In this document: positions 26,978 through 34,854 of the stretch, piece by piece
Layout of the letters: every line of letters starts with the position of its first letter
How positions within the stretch are numbered: the stretch's first letter is position 1
Assembly: GCA_947625785.1 (NCBI GenBank)
Contig: CANQPS010000007.1
Location: 59,525-123,524 of the forward strand
Source: an uncultured Clostridia bacterium
GTDB lineage: Bacteria; Bacillota; Clostridia; Oscillospirales; Acutalibacteraceae
Length of the DNA stretch: 64,000 nucleotides
Direction of reading: 5' to 3'
Program-made: the position numbers and the translations under genes
Notes under the pieces: model-generated
Database searches by the model: none
Seen by the model: the letters and a program-made list of their open reading frames with translations, nothing else
Told to the model about the DNA's origin: nothing

Positions 26978-27001
26978 CAACCTATTTTAAGTATCAAATT
27001 A

Positions 27002-27247
27002 TTAATTATCTTTTGGCTTGTTTCGCTTAGGATAAGGTGTCGGAACATCAGTTTTTCCCATAAGATAATCAATCGAAGTGTCAAGAATATCAGATATTTG
27101 ACTTAGCATTTCTATTCGCATAAGTCTTGAACCGTTTTCGTACATTGAGTACATAGATTGTTTAATACCGAAGTATTCTGCCATTTCCTTTTGAGTAATC
27201 TTCTTATCTTTTCTTAATTCTTTGATAATGTCAGAGTATACTGCCAT
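27002..27247 (-). CDS. XRE-family transcriptional regulator
   Basis: An 81-residue HTH_3 repressor. The helix-turn-helix is ITQKEMAEYFGIKQSMYSMYENGSR (about residues 17-41, shown by TQKEMAEYF and SMYENG). A short Pro/Lys-rich tail follows MGKTD. I chose ATG 27247 because GAGGTGAG is 7 bases upstream. Four copies of a TATTACA-N5-TGTAATA palindrome flank this gene and the two small membrane protein genes to its right, so this protein is the likely binder of that operator. O2 at 27316 lies in its own upstream region, suggesting autoregulation. This assignment is inference. Confidence 0.88.
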   Translation of the reverse strand: MAVYSDIIKELRKDKKITQKEMAEYFGIKQSMYSMYENGSRLMRIEMLSQISDILDTSIDYLMGKTDVPTPYPKRNKPKDN

Positions 27248-27315
27248 AAATCTCACCTCAGTTTGTATTTTTATATAAATTAATTAGAACACAAAGTACT
27301 GTAATAAATACATAA

Positions 27316-27334
27316 TATTACATCTTATGTAATA
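27316..27334. promoter_or_regulatory. Operator O2, TATTACA-N5-TGTAATA
   Basis: Perfect 7-bp half-sites in the divergent region between the XRE gene and the 44-residue membrane protein gene; well placed to control both. Confidence 0.7.
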
Positions 27335-27388
27335 ATAAGCGAATTATTAATTAATATAGTTATATTTTGTAGGGAGGTGTGACATTTT

Positions 27389-27523
27389 ATGTATTTAATT
27401 TGTAAAGGAATAGGTAAATTGGGGAAAGCTATTGTGATAATATCCGGTTGTGCAGTAATATTAGCAGGCATATTAATAACTGTTGGCATAGTAAAATGTA
27501 AAAGAAATTTAAGATTAAGATAA
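27389..27523 (+). CDS. 44-residue single-span membrane protein
   Basis: A short gene with a very strong site (AGGGAGGTG, about 9 bases before ATG 27389). It encodes a 44-residue peptide with a basic N-terminus (MYLICKGIGKLGK), one hydrophobic helix of about 22 residues, and a basic tail (KCKRNLRLR). It is followed by a terminator. It lies between two copies of the TATTACA operator. Size, charge and regulation would fit a small membrane effector or toxin-like peptide, but I do not recognise a family and function is unknown. Confidence 0.65.
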   Translation: MYLICKGIGKLGKAIVIISGCAVILAGILITVGIVKCKRNLRLR

Positions 27524-27549
27524 TAAGTATTTGAGTAGGTGGGATTTTT

Positions 27550-27582
27550 AAATTGCTTGATTAAAAATCAAGCAATTTTTTA
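27550..27582 (+). terminator. Terminator after the 44-residue protein gene
   Basis: 11-bp stem (27550-27560 with 27568-27578), 7-base loop, T-run. Confidence 0.88.
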
Positions 27583-27597
27583 TGAAAACAGACATTT

Positions 27598-27616
27598 TAT
27601 TACATTATATGTAATA
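27598..27616. promoter_or_regulatory. Operator O3, TATTACA-N5-TGTAATA
   Basis: Core of a longer perfect palindrome (12-bp arms, 27594-27620), ending four bases before the -35 of the next promoter. Confidence 0.75.
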
Positions 27617-27623
27617 AAATACT

Positions 27624-27651
27624 TGACAAATCATATTTTGATATTTATAAT
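27624..27651 (+). promoter_or_regulatory. Consensus promoter between operators O3 and O4
   Basis: TTGACA (27624-27629), 16 bases, TATAAT (27646-27651). Flanked on both sides by exact operator palindromes, an arrangement typical of tight repression with possible looping. Confidence 0.8.
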
Positions 27652-27662
27652 AGATATATAAA

Positions 27663-27681
27663 TATTACATACGCTGTAATA
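27663..27681. promoter_or_regulatory. Operator O4, TATTACA-N5-TGTAATA
   Basis: Core of a perfect palindrome with 16-bp arms (27654-27690) covering the transcription start region. Confidence 0.78.
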
Positions 27682-27717
27682 TTTATATATCTAAATTATG
27701 TTAGGAGTGAATGAGTA

Positions 27718-28008
27718 GTGGCAGTTGCAGGTTTAGTTTTAAGTATCATTGCATTGGTGCTTTCGCCTTGGGGGGTTACATCTATTATAGCTTTGCCGGT
27801 AGCAATAGTAGCACTTGTATTGGGTGTAAAAGGTAAAAATAAACTTATTGCAGAGAATAAACCATCAGGAATAGGAACAGCAGCTATGGTTCTTGGTATA
27901 ATTGCAGTTATTTTTACAGCGATTACATTCTTTACTTGTGGTCTTTGTGTTCTTTGTGCGGCAGGAGCAGGGGCAAGTGGTGCAGGTTTAGGCAGCTTTG
28001 GATTATAA
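27718..28008 (+). CDS. DUF4190-like small membrane protein
   Basis: A 96-residue protein starting at GTG 27718, with AGGAG 10 bases upstream. It has two or three hydrophobic helices: residues 2-35 form a hairpin (LVLSIIALVLSPWG and IIALPVAIVALVLGV), a short basic/polar loop follows (KGKNK, ENKPSG), and a third Ala/Gly/Ile-rich helix (TAAMVLGIIAVIF) leads to a Cys- and Gly-rich tail. The GxAAMVLGIIA pattern matches DUF4190-type proteins of unknown role. The promoter lies between two exact operators, so expression is probably controlled by the XRE protein at 27002. Confidence 0.7.
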   Translation: MAVAGLVLSIIALVLSPWGVTSIIALPVAIVALVLGVKGKNKLIAENKPSGIGTAAMVLGIIAVIFTAITFFTCGLCVLCAAGAGASGAGLGSFGL

Positions 28009-28086
28009 TATTTTTTATCCAAAAAATTTCAGGAACACTGATTAATTTCATTAGTCAGTGTTTTTGATTGATTAGGAGGAATTTGC

Positions 28087-28857
28087 TTGAAAGGATATTT
28101 TACCTTGTTTGGAAAAGATATACCATATTATGGAGTATTATTTTTCAGTGGTATGGTTATTGCTGTAATCGCAGCATATATTTTAAAATCAAAAAGAAAT
28201 ATTAAAGGGTATCATATAACAGGTTCAGCAGTATATACATTTATAGGGGCATTGATAGGCTCAAAATTATTAGCGGTAATAACATCATTAAAATATGTAA
28301 TAAACAACCATATACCGCTGGAAAGCCTTATAAAAGGCGGATTTGTATTTTATGGCGGATTAATAGGAGGTACAGTCGGATTACTGCTCTATATAAGGGA
28401 ATTTAAACAAAGTTATTCAGATTTTTTATCATTATATGCGGTAATATGTCCGCTTGGTCATTCCATAGGCAGAATAGGCTGCTTTATATCAGGCTGTTGT
28501 TATGGAGTTGAGTATGATGGAGCATTATCTTTTACATATCACGAGGCAATTAACACATTTACGCCATTGAATACACCATTACTGCCAATACAATTAATAG
28601 AGTCAGTATTACTGTTTTTATTATTTATACTGCTTTTGGCTGTTTTTTTAAAATGCAAAATAAGAACATTTCCTATATATATTTATCTTATGTCATATGC
28701 AACAATTAGATTTACTCTTGAATTTTTCAGAGGAGATATTGAGAGAGGCGGCATAGGTATTTTTTCTACATCTCAAATAATAAGTTTAATTATATTTGTA
28801 ATATGTGGGATTATTATATGCAATACACTGTATATAAAAAAGATACTTGATACATAA
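28087..28857 (+). CDS. lgt: Prolipoprotein diacylglyceryl transferase
   Basis: A 256-residue polytopic membrane enzyme that transfers diacylglycerol from phosphatidylglycerol to the lipobox cysteine. Family marks: GGFVFYGGLIGGTVG, the signature HSIGRIGCFISGCCYG (His and Arg catalytic region, about residues 126-141), a LLPIQLIES segment and FTLEFFRGD. Start is TTG 28087 with AGGAGG about 8 bases before. Substrates in this window include the metal-receptor lipoprotein at 36100. It lies 78 bases after the DUF4190 gene with no terminator between. Confidence 0.93.
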   Translation: MKGYFTLFGKDIPYYGVLFFSGMVIAVIAAYILKSKRNIKGYHITGSAVYTFIGALIGSKLLAVITSLKYVINNHIPLESLIKGGFVFYGGLIGGTVGLLLYIREFKQSYSDFLSLYAVICPLGHSIGRIGCFISGCCYGVEYDGALSFTYHEAINTFTPLNTPLLPIQLIESVLLFLLFILLLAVFLKCKIRTFPIYIYLMSYATIRFTLEFFRGDIERGGIGIFSTSQIISLIIFVICGIIICNTLYIKKILDT

Positions 28858-28941
28858 ATATTTTTATGTTTCAATTTTTTGAATAATTTGCAGATAAAAA
28901 AACAAGTGAATTAATTTCTCATAAAAATTAATAAAAAAGTG

Positions 28942-28970
28942 TTGACATTTTTTGCGTGGTATGGTAGAAT
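28942..28970 (+). promoter_or_regulatory. tRNA operon promoter
   Basis: TTGACA (28942-28947), 17 bases, TAGAAT (28965-28970), 40 bases before the first tRNA. Confidence 0.8.
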
Positions 28971-29010
28971 AAATAGCGTTGACCGAACTTAAAGTCGGCA
29001 GGGAAAATAT

Positions 29011-29084
29011 GGCGGCATAGCTCAGTTGGCTAGAGCACTCGGTTCATACCCGAACGGTCGTTGGTTCAAATCCGACTGCCGCTA
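29011..29084 (+). tRNA. tRNA-Met (CAT), elongator type
   Basis: Cloverleaf with acceptor stem GGCGGCA/TGCCGCT, D-arm AGCTCAGTTGG, anticodon loop TTCATAC and T-loop GGTTCAAATCC. The G1-T72 pair rather than a C1-A72 mismatch argues against the initiator. The outermost anticodon-stem pair is a C-A mismatch. CCA is not encoded. Confidence 0.93.
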
Positions 29085-29094
29085 TTAAATAAAT

Positions 29095-29166
29095 GGCTCG
29101 GTGGTCAAGCGGCTAAGACACCGCCCTTTCACGGCGGTAACACGGGTTCGATTCCCGTCCGAGTCA
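29095..29166 (+). tRNA. tRNA-Glu (TTC)
   Basis: Acceptor stem GGCTCGG/CCGAGTC, anticodon loop CTTTCAC (anticodon TTC), T-loop GGTTCGATTCC. It lies 10 bases after tRNA-Met and is co-transcribed. CCA is not encoded. Confidence 0.96.
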
Positions 29167-29174
29167 CTTTTATA

Positions 29175-29206
29175 AAAAGACAATGGAAGAAACCATTGTC
29201 TTTTTT
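29175..29206 (+). terminator. tRNA operon terminator
   Basis: 12-bp stem (29175-29186 with 29193-29204), 6-base loop, T-run. Confidence 0.92.
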
Positions 29207-29343
29207 GTTTTTAATAAAATCTGATTTTATCCTAAATATAGTGTTATTTTAATAAACTATATGATATAATAATTAGTGCATAAATTATCCTATTGTGTTA
29301 ATAATTAGGTTAAAATATATTTTCAGAAACGGAGATTATAAAA

Positions 29344-30072
29344 ATGCTTGAATTGAGGGATTTAACTTTCAGTGTTCAAGAGAATAACAAAGAGAAAGTT
29401 ATTATTAATCATTTAAATTATAAGATAGAGAACAATAAATTTACGGTTATAACAGGGCCTAACGGAAGTGGAAAATCTACACTTGCAAAGTTAATTGCAG
29501 GTATAGAGAAAGCAACATCCGGTCAAATTTTATATGATGGTCAGGATATTACCAATATGAGTATTACAGAAAGGGCAAAACTTGGTATAGGATATGCTTT
29601 TCAGCAGCCTGTAAGATTTAAGGGTATAAAGGTAATAGATTTAGTAAGATTAGCAGCAGGGGAAAAGCTATCGGTTTCCGGTGTATGTGAATATTTGTCG
29701 GAAGTCGGACTTTGTGCGAGAGATTATATTAACAGAGATGTAGATGCAAGCTTGTCAGGCGGAGAATTAAAGCGAATAGAAATTGCAAGTGTACTTGCAA
29801 GAAAAACGCCAATTTCAGTATTTGATGAACCGGAGGCGGGTATAGACCTTTGGAGTTTCCAAAATCTGATTAAAGTATTTGAAAATATGAAATTAAAGCA
29901 GGAGAGTTCTATTGTAATTATTTCACACCAAGAAAGAATATTGAATATAGCAGATGAAATATTATTATTGGTAAATGGCGAGATAAAATCTTATGGTTCA
30001 AAGGATAAGATGTTGTCAGAAGTATTGCAAGATGTAGAAGGTTGTTGTTTTTACTCCAGGAATAATAATTGA
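29344..30072 (+). CDS. sufC: SufC-type ABC ATPase of Fe-S cluster assembly
   Basis: A 242-residue ABC ATPase with Walker A GPNGSGKST (about 40-48), Q-loop FQQPVRF, signature LSGGELKRIE, Walker B ISVFDEPEAGID and the H-switch ISHQERI. The signature variant SGGELKR and FDEPEAG fit SufC. It powers SufB-type scaffolds. It is followed 22 bases later by a SufB/D-type gene. No sufS, sufU or second sufB/D gene is adjacent, which is the arrangement called a SUF-like minimal system in anaerobes. Confidence 0.9.
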   Translation: MLELRDLTFSVQENNKEKVIINHLNYKIENNKFTVITGPNGSGKSTLAKLIAGIEKATSGQILYDGQDITNMSITERAKLGIGYAFQQPVRFKGIKVIDLVRLAAGEKLSVSGVCEYLSEVGLCARDYINRDVDASLSGGELKRIEIASVLARKTPISVFDEPEAGIDLWSFQNLIKVFENMKLKQESSIVIISHQERILNIADEILLLVNGEIKSYGSKDKMLSEVLQDVEGCCFYSRNNN

Positions 30073-30094
30073 GGATAAGGCGAGTGATTTATTT

Positions 30095-31012
30095 ATGAAT
30101 GAAATAGAAAAGACTTTGTTAGAACAAGTAGCAAATTTGCACGAAGTACCAAGCGGTGCATATAATATAAGAGCTAACGGGACAAGTGCCGGCAGAAATA
30201 CAACAGCGAATATTGATATAATAACTAAAAAAGATAAGCAAGGAATAGATATTATAATCAAACCAAATACTAAAAACGAAAGTGTTCATATACCTGTAAT
30301 AATAAGTCAAAGTGGTTTGGAAGAGGCAGTATATAACGATTTTTATGTTGGTGAAAATTCTGATGTAGTTATAGTAGCGGGTTGCGGAATACACAATGCA
30401 GGGGATAAATTATCAAAACACGATGGTATTCATACATTTCATATTGGTAAAAATGCTAAGGTAAAGTATGTAGAAAAGCATTATGGAAGTGGTGACGGTA
30501 ACGGTCAAAGAATTATGAATCCTGAAACGATAGTTGAAATAGAAGACGGCGGATATTTAGAAATGGAAACCGTTCAGATAAAAGGTATAGATTCGACTAA
30601 GCGTTGTACAAGAGCCTGTTTATCAGATAACGCAAAGATTGTTATTACTGAAAAAATTATGACACACGGCAGCCAATTCGCAGAAACCAGTTTTAATGTA
30701 GATATGAATGGAAAAAATTCAAGTGCCAATGTAATATCTCGTTCGGTTGCAAAAGATAATTCAAAACAGATATTTTTATCTAAAATCAACGGGAATAACA
30801 GTTGTTCAGGACATTCGGAGTGTGATGCCATTATAATGGATAATGCAGTTATAAGTGCGATACCTGAAATTAAAGCAAATCATTTAGATGCGGCACTAAT
30901 ACACGAGGCGGCTATTGGAAAAATTGCAGGTGAACAATTAATTAAACTTATGACATTAGGTTTAACCGAACAAGAGGCTGAGGAACAGATAATAAACGGA
31001 TTTTTAAAATAA
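30095..31012 (+). CDS. sufB: SufB/SufD-family Fe-S assembly protein
   Basis: A 305-residue beta-helix protein, shorter than classical SufB (about 470) or SufD (about 430). Recognisable are the HTFHIGKNAKVKYVEKHYG-type core (HTFHIGKNAK, KYVEKHYG), SGHSECDAIIMD and the C-terminal helical AALIHEAAIGKIAGEQ with the conserved Glu/His. In SufBCD systems this subunit builds and transfers clusters with SufC. Pairing with sufC alone suggests a homodimeric SufB2C2-like complex. ATG 30095 follows sufC closely. Confidence 0.87.
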   Translation: MNEIEKTLLEQVANLHEVPSGAYNIRANGTSAGRNTTANIDIITKKDKQGIDIIIKPNTKNESVHIPVIISQSGLEEAVYNDFYVGENSDVVIVAGCGIHNAGDKLSKHDGIHTFHIGKNAKVKYVEKHYGSGDGNGQRIMNPETIVEIEDGGYLEMETVQIKGIDSTKRCTRACLSDNAKIVITEKIMTHGSQFAETSFNVDMNGKNSSANVISRSVAKDNSKQIFLSKINGNNSCSGHSECDAIIMDNAVISAIPEIKANHLDAALIHEAAIGKIAGEQLIKLMTLGLTEQEAEEQIINGFLK

Positions 31013-31074
31013 GTATTATAGAAAGAATCTTAAAGAACTGTGCATTATTTGTCAATCGTTTACTGTAAAAAAAT

Positions 31075-31112
31075 AAAAATGACTTTGATACAAGAGTTAC
31101 AAACTCATTTTT
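31075..31112. terminator. Weak bidirectional terminator between sufB and Tim44-like gene
   Basis: 8-bp A/T stem (31075-31082 with 31105-31112) enclosing a 22-base loop, with A/T-rich flanks. Convergent gene context supports a terminator role. Confidence 0.4.
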
Positions 31113-31115
31113 AAT

Positions 31116-31784
31116 TTAAATTTCTATAACAACACCCCTGTTGTCAAAATCAAGTTCATCAGTAACCATAATAAAATCATCTAATATCCAATTAAATTCT
31201 CCGGTGTTTGTACGATTGCCGCAATGATTACAAACAGCATTTTCATTGAAATCAATAGGTTTTTCGCAGTTAGGACAGTAGCGGCCGGAATTTTTTCTGT
31301 CAGATGATGTTGTTAGAGTTCCTAAATTTCTTTTTAATAAAAGCATAAATTGTCTTTTACTTTTTTTATCCGTATCGCCGCTAATAGTATTGTTGTGTTT
31401 GGTATCAGATATATAAAATCTTGAATTTATGGTGAATACAATATATAAATATTCATTGATTTTGTTTCTTTTATAAAGATGGAGGAATGAGCGTGTTATT
31501 TTAATTTCTTCCATAACTTTTCTTTTATTTTGGCTTGATAGTGATGTTATTTCGTTTTTTAACTTATTGTATAGCTCGTCTGAGCAAAATGACCTTAGAT
31601 TATTATAATCGCTATCACAATAGCAATCGGATACTATAAAAAATAAATTTTTTGCATATTGAATTACAATATCACTCTTAAAATCATTGTCAATCGGTTG
31701 TATTGCAAGTGGTATTATGTTTGTAAAATCGTCCGGAAAAGAAATTTTTTTAGCCCATTGATTTAATTTATCAATTATACCCAT
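31116..31784 (-). CDS. Tim44-like domain protein with C-terminal zinc ribbon
   Basis: A 222-residue protein. Residues about 30-150 resemble the bacterial Tim44-like domain (acidic/aromatic alpha+beta, with SFCSDELYNKLKNEI and a hydrophobic beta-sheet). A zinc ribbon follows (CPNCEKPIDFNENAVCNHCG, about 171-190), then a short tail ending in FNWILDDF. This domain order is seen in clostridial proteins annotated as zinc-ribbon transport proteins; the function is unknown. No membrane helix is seen. It is transcribed alone on the minus strand. Confidence 0.65.
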   Translation of the reverse strand: MGIIDKLNQWAKKISFPDDFTNIIPLAIQPIDNDFKSDIVIQYAKNLFFIVSDCYCDSDYNNLRSFCSDELYNKLKNEITSLSSQNKRKVMEEIKITRSFLHLYKRNKINEYLYIVFTINSRFYISDTKHNNTISGDTDKKSKRQFMLLLKRNLGTLTTSSDRKNSGRYCPNCEKPIDFNENAVCNHCGNRTNTGEFNWILDDFIMVTDELDFDNRGVVIEI

Positions 31785-31941
31785 TATTATAAATCCCCTT
31801 GTATATTAATATAACAATGATAGCAATATTTTATGAATTTTTCAAGTTTAATAGAGAAAAGAAAGTGTTTCTATAAATTTTATAAGGACTACTTTCTAAT
31901 TTGCAAGCCTTTTGAGGGAAACCTGAGCAAATTTAAAAATT
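31785..31941. other. Intergenic region with no gene
   Basis: AT-rich spacer between the Tim44-like gene and the ABC permease. It includes 'gcaagccttttga', a 13-base match to the element at 26602, too short to call a copy. Confidence 0.5.
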
Positions 31942-31975
31942 AATCCCATATAGATTATATAATCTATATGGGATT
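31942..31975 (-). terminator. 34-bp perfect palindrome, terminator of ABC operon
   Basis: Arms 31942-31958 and 31959-31975 are exact reverse complements. On the minus strand a T-rich stretch follows. It lies just after the permease stop. Confidence 0.75.
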
Positions 31976-31981
31976 TTATAT

Positions 31982-32857
31982 TTATCTGTCGAGGGATTTT
32001 TTAGATTTCATTATGATACCTGATACAGTTATAAATATAATTCCTATTCCTAAGACATATAAATTTTGTTCAAGTAATGTAATTGTATGGTCACCAATAT
32101 TAACAATAATTCCCATATATTCGTTATATACACCTTGAGCGGCCTGTGGTATATCATCTTTTAAGAATATATTTCTTATAGCAGAGCAGCCCTCAAAAGC
32201 AGGTATCCATTTGATTATATTTTGTAAAGTTGAGTTCATATTTCCGAACGGAAGGTAAATTCCAGCCAAGAAACCTATAATAGTACCCATAAATATACCA
32301 AAGGCACTCCAAGCATTGGGAGTATGTATAAACGATGCAATGAGGAAAGAAAAAGAAGATGCACAAAAGATATTTATTATTAAAGTTAATAAGAATAGCA
32401 ATAGACTTTCCACTGATAATATAAAACTTTCTCCTATGGCAAAAAAGTAAATTTGAGAAATAAGCAGTATAATAATATTCATAATAAATGATATAATATT
32501 TGCTGATATAACATATCCTAAAACATAGTTTATTCTTTTAACAGGTGCGGCTAAAAATCGATTTAAAATATGTTTATATTCATCATCAATCATAGTGCCT
32601 ATGATACTTATTGAAATGCTGAATGAGTTAACTATAAATATACCGCTTAAAGTCCAAAGAATAACAATATTTTTAGCTTTGGTTTCGGCATCTGTAAAAT
32701 CTTTATCAAAAATACTTACAGTCGCATCTACACACATATCGCCGAGGAAGGCAATCATTAGAAATAATACAATTAACGCTGAAAGAAATGAAAAAAATAC
32801 TCCTGTTTTATTTCTTAAATAAATTTTAATATTTCTTTTAATAAAATTTAACAGCAT
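31982..32857 (-). CDS. ABC-2 type transporter permease
   Basis: A 291-residue integral membrane protein with about six transmembrane helices and the ABC-2 layout: N-terminal cytoplasmic basic segment (FIKRNIKIYLRNKTG), first helix, large extracellular loop, then a helix cluster with FGIFMGTIIGFLAGIYLPFGNM. It starts at ATG 32857, with GGAGGT embedded in the last codons of the ATPase gene, so translation is coupled. With the ATPase upstream and the LytTR/DUF3021 pair further upstream it forms a self-regulated exporter operon. Substrate (lipid, antibiotic or peptide) is unknown. Confidence 0.9.
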   Translation of the reverse strand: MLLNFIKRNIKIYLRNKTGVFFSFLSALIVLFLMIAFLGDMCVDATVSIFDKDFTDAETKAKNIVILWTLSGIFIVNSFSISISIIGTMIDDEYKHILNRFLAAPVKRINYVLGYVISANIISFIMNIIILLISQIYFFAIGESFILSVESLLLFLLTLIINIFCASSFSFLIASFIHTPNAWSAFGIFMGTIIGFLAGIYLPFGNMNSTLQNIIKWIPAFEGCSAIRNIFLKDDIPQAAQGVYNEYMGIIVNIGDHTITLLEQNLYVLGIGIIFITVSGIIMKSKKSLDR

Positions 32858-32859
32858 AG

Positions 32860-33771
32860 TTATTCAACCTCCATTTTTTTGCCGGTTATATTTAAAAATA
32901 CATCGTCCATATTGCCCTGTATTACCTCAAAATTATCATAAAAACCTTCTAAGCTGTTAATGATAGGCAAAGCCTCTTTTGTATTATTAACAGAGATTTT
33001 AACGCAGTTTGAGGCTATTTCATAATCGAAATTTTTAATATTATTGATAAGTGTTTGTATATCTTTGGTATAAATTTTAAGGAAATCTTTTGCGTATTGA
33101 TTTTTGAGATTAGAAGGTGTACCTCTTGCGACAATTTTTCCTTCGTCCATAATGCAGACATATTGAGCCATAGCAGCTTCTTCCATATAGTGAGTAGTAA
33201 GGAAAACTGTCATTTGTTTTTCTGTTATAAGTTTCTCTATGCTTTCCCAAACCTGTTTTCTTGTCATAGGGTCAAGACCTGTTGTAGGCTCATCTAAAAA
33301 GAGTATTTTAGGAATATTCATAAGAGCTTTAGCGATTTCGCAGCGTCTTTTCTGCCCACCGGATAATTTTTTAAATTGTCTGTTTAATAAATCTTTTATA
33401 TTCAAGGTTTCCGTAACAAAAGATAAACTTTCCTGAATTTTATTTTTATCTTTTTCGTATAAGGCAGCTTGAAGAATAAGGTTTTCTTTAATGGTAAGGT
33501 AATCGTCAGAGGTATTCTCTTGAAATACGATACCTATTTGTTTTCTTATATCATCGGGATTTTTATCAATATCATAACCGCAAATTTTAATATTACCATC
33601 GGATTTTTTTAATAAAGTAGACAGCATATTAATAGTGGTAGATTTTCCTGCACCATTCACACCCAAAAATCCGAATAACTCTCCTTTTTTTACCTTAAAG
33701 GAAATATCATTTACGGCAGCGATATTTTTAAAATTCTTTTTTAGATTATCGACACAAATAAAGTCTTCCAT
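32860..33771 (-). CDS. ABC transporter ATPase (DrrA/CcmA type)
   Basis: A 303-residue ATPase. Walker A GVNGAGKST, Q-loop FQENTSDDY, signature LSGGQKRR, Walker B ILFLDEPTTGLDP and the switch TTHYMEEA are all intact. A C-terminal extension of about 80 residues is typical of DrrA-like drug/lipid exporters. ATG 33771 was chosen for the AGGAGG 8 bases upstream; the longer frame to 33807 lacks support. It energises the permease downstream. Confidence 0.94.
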   Translation of the reverse strand: MEDFICVDNLKKNFKNIAAVNDISFKVKKGELFGFLGVNGAGKSTTINMLSTLLKKSDGNIKICGYDIDKNPDDIRKQIGIVFQENTSDDYLTIKENLILQAALYEKDKNKIQESLSFVTETLNIKDLLNRQFKKLSGGQKRRCEIAKALMNIPKILFLDEPTTGLDPMTRKQVWESIEKLITEKQMTVFLTTHYMEEAAMAQYVCIMDEGKIVARGTPSNLKNQYAKDFLKIYTKDIQTLINNIKNFDYEIASNCVKISVNNTKEALPIINSLEGFYDNFEVIQGNMDDVFLNITGKKMEVE

Positions 33772-33835
33772 ATAATAGCCTCCTGAATAATTTTTTTGGT
33801 AAGCCAATTATATCATAGATTTATACAAAGAAAAG

Positions 33836-33865
33836 CACCCATCTGCCAAGTTGCAAAAATGGGTG
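33836..33865 (-). terminator. Hairpin between DUF3021 gene and ABC ATPase gene
   Basis: On the minus strand CACCCAT (33859-33865) pairs with ATGGGTG (33836-33842), with a 16-base loop and then GCTTTTCTTT. It may partly terminate, setting the ratio of regulator to transporter. Confidence 0.5.
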
Positions 33866-33894
33866 TGTAAAATACAATTAATAATAAATTTCTA

Positions 33895-34314
33895 TTATTT
33901 TTTACTATTTCTTTTTTTAATTATGTTATTTATTTTTTTAGCTTTATATGATAAGGATAAAAACTCCACAAAAAACACGAAAAAAAATATTACTATTAAC
34001 ATAGGCATTATTATAACAAGAGAGTATAGACTGAAATCAAACATTTTAAATAATAATCCTCCAAGAACAAATACCACAGCAGACATATCTATAAATTGTA
34101 GAATTGTCAAAACAATTGGTGAATCAATCTTAAATATAGATTTAAAAATGGCTACCGTAATAAACTGCAAAAGAGCAACACCTACACATATTATAAATAA
34201 TTGAAAAATAAGTGTATTATTTAATGGTAATGCAATTTGTAATTTTCCGAGTATTAACATAATAATTGTAAGTATAGTAAAAGAGTGAGATATAGTTCGT
34301 ATAATACCTATCAT
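33895..34314 (-). CDS. DUF3021-like four-helix membrane protein
   Basis: A 139-residue protein with four predicted transmembrane helices and a short basic tail (KAKKINNIIKKR). It starts at ATG 34314, three bases after the LytTR gene stop, with GGAGAAG upstream. Small DUF3021 membrane proteins paired with LytTR regulators are common in Firmicutes, often beside ABC exporters. They are thought to modulate the regulator. The call rests mainly on topology and context. Confidence 0.6.
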   Translation of the reverse strand: MIGIIRTISHSFTILTIIMLILGKLQIALPLNNTLIFQLFIICVGVALLQFITVAIFKSIFKIDSPIVLTILQFIDMSAVVFVLGGLLFKMFDFSLYSLVIIMPMLIVIFFFVFFVEFLSLSYKAKKINNIIKKRNSKK

Positions 34315-34317
34315 ATT

Positions 34318-34761
34318 TTACACTTCTCCTTCAAATTTCATTCTAAGGGTATTTACATAGTGACGATTTACGGTTTGATGTTCTCCATTATCCATAGTAA
34401 TATCTAATCGACCGGCAAGCTGAGGTTTAATATAGCTTATTTTATCAATATTTATTATAGCGGATTTGCTTATACGAGTAAATTTATAATTTGAGATTTT
34501 ATTTTCAAGTTCATATAGTTTGTATTTACATTCGTAGACATCGACTTGACAGTAAATAAAAGTTTTATCATCAACACTTTCAAAGTAATATATATCATCA
34601 AGTGATATTTTATATATTGCACCATCTTTATAGGCGGTTATTGAGAACATCATAATTTGTAACTCATCTATAATTTTTTGCAAATTACTATCAATCATAT
34701 TACATTTTATATTTATTTCTGTTTCAGTGAAAATGTCAGACTGTTCTATTGTTAGTTTCAT
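34318..34761 (-). CDS. LytTR-family DNA-binding regulator
   Basis: A 147-residue regulator. The C-terminal half is a LytTR domain: DIYYFESVDDKTFIY, a KYKLYELENKI segment, FTRISKSAIINIDKI and the closing VNRHYVNTLR. The N-terminal half is a short alpha/beta segment and no receiver domain is present, so it is not a classical response regulator. ATG 34761 has GAGGAG upstream; the longer frame lacks a site. It is the first gene of the LytTR-DUF3021-ABC operon, whose promoter (TATAAT at 34792-34797, minus) overlaps the terminator of the preceding gene. Confidence 0.88.
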   Translation of the reverse strand: MKLTIEQSDIFTETEINIKCNMIDSNLQKIIDELQIMMFSITAYKDGAIYKISLDDIYYFESVDDKTFIYCQVDVYECKYKLYELENKISNYKFTRISKSAIINIDKISYIKPQLAGRLDITMDNGEHQTVNRHYVNTLRMKFEGEV

Positions 34762-34805
34762 AGATTTCTCCTCAAACAAGGTATTAATTATATTATAGCA
34801 TAAAC

Positions 34806-34843
34806 ATAAAAAAATGACACTATCATAAATAGATAGTGTCATT
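34806..34843 (-). terminator. Terminator of FAD oxidoreductase gene
   Basis: Perfect 12-bp stem (34813-34824 with 34832-34843) followed on the minus strand by seven T. Confidence 0.9.
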
Positions 34844-34854
34844 ATTTTAGATGG

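Noticed and set aside
26894..27106. 70-codon plus-strand frame overlapping the XRE gene
   Set aside because: The ribosome site is one base from the ATG, half the frame is antisense to the XRE gene, and it runs through a hairpin; kept only as a possible RNA.
31890..31935. Possible third copy of the dispersed repeat
   Set aside because: Only a 13-base match with no hairpin; could be chance or a highly decayed remnant.
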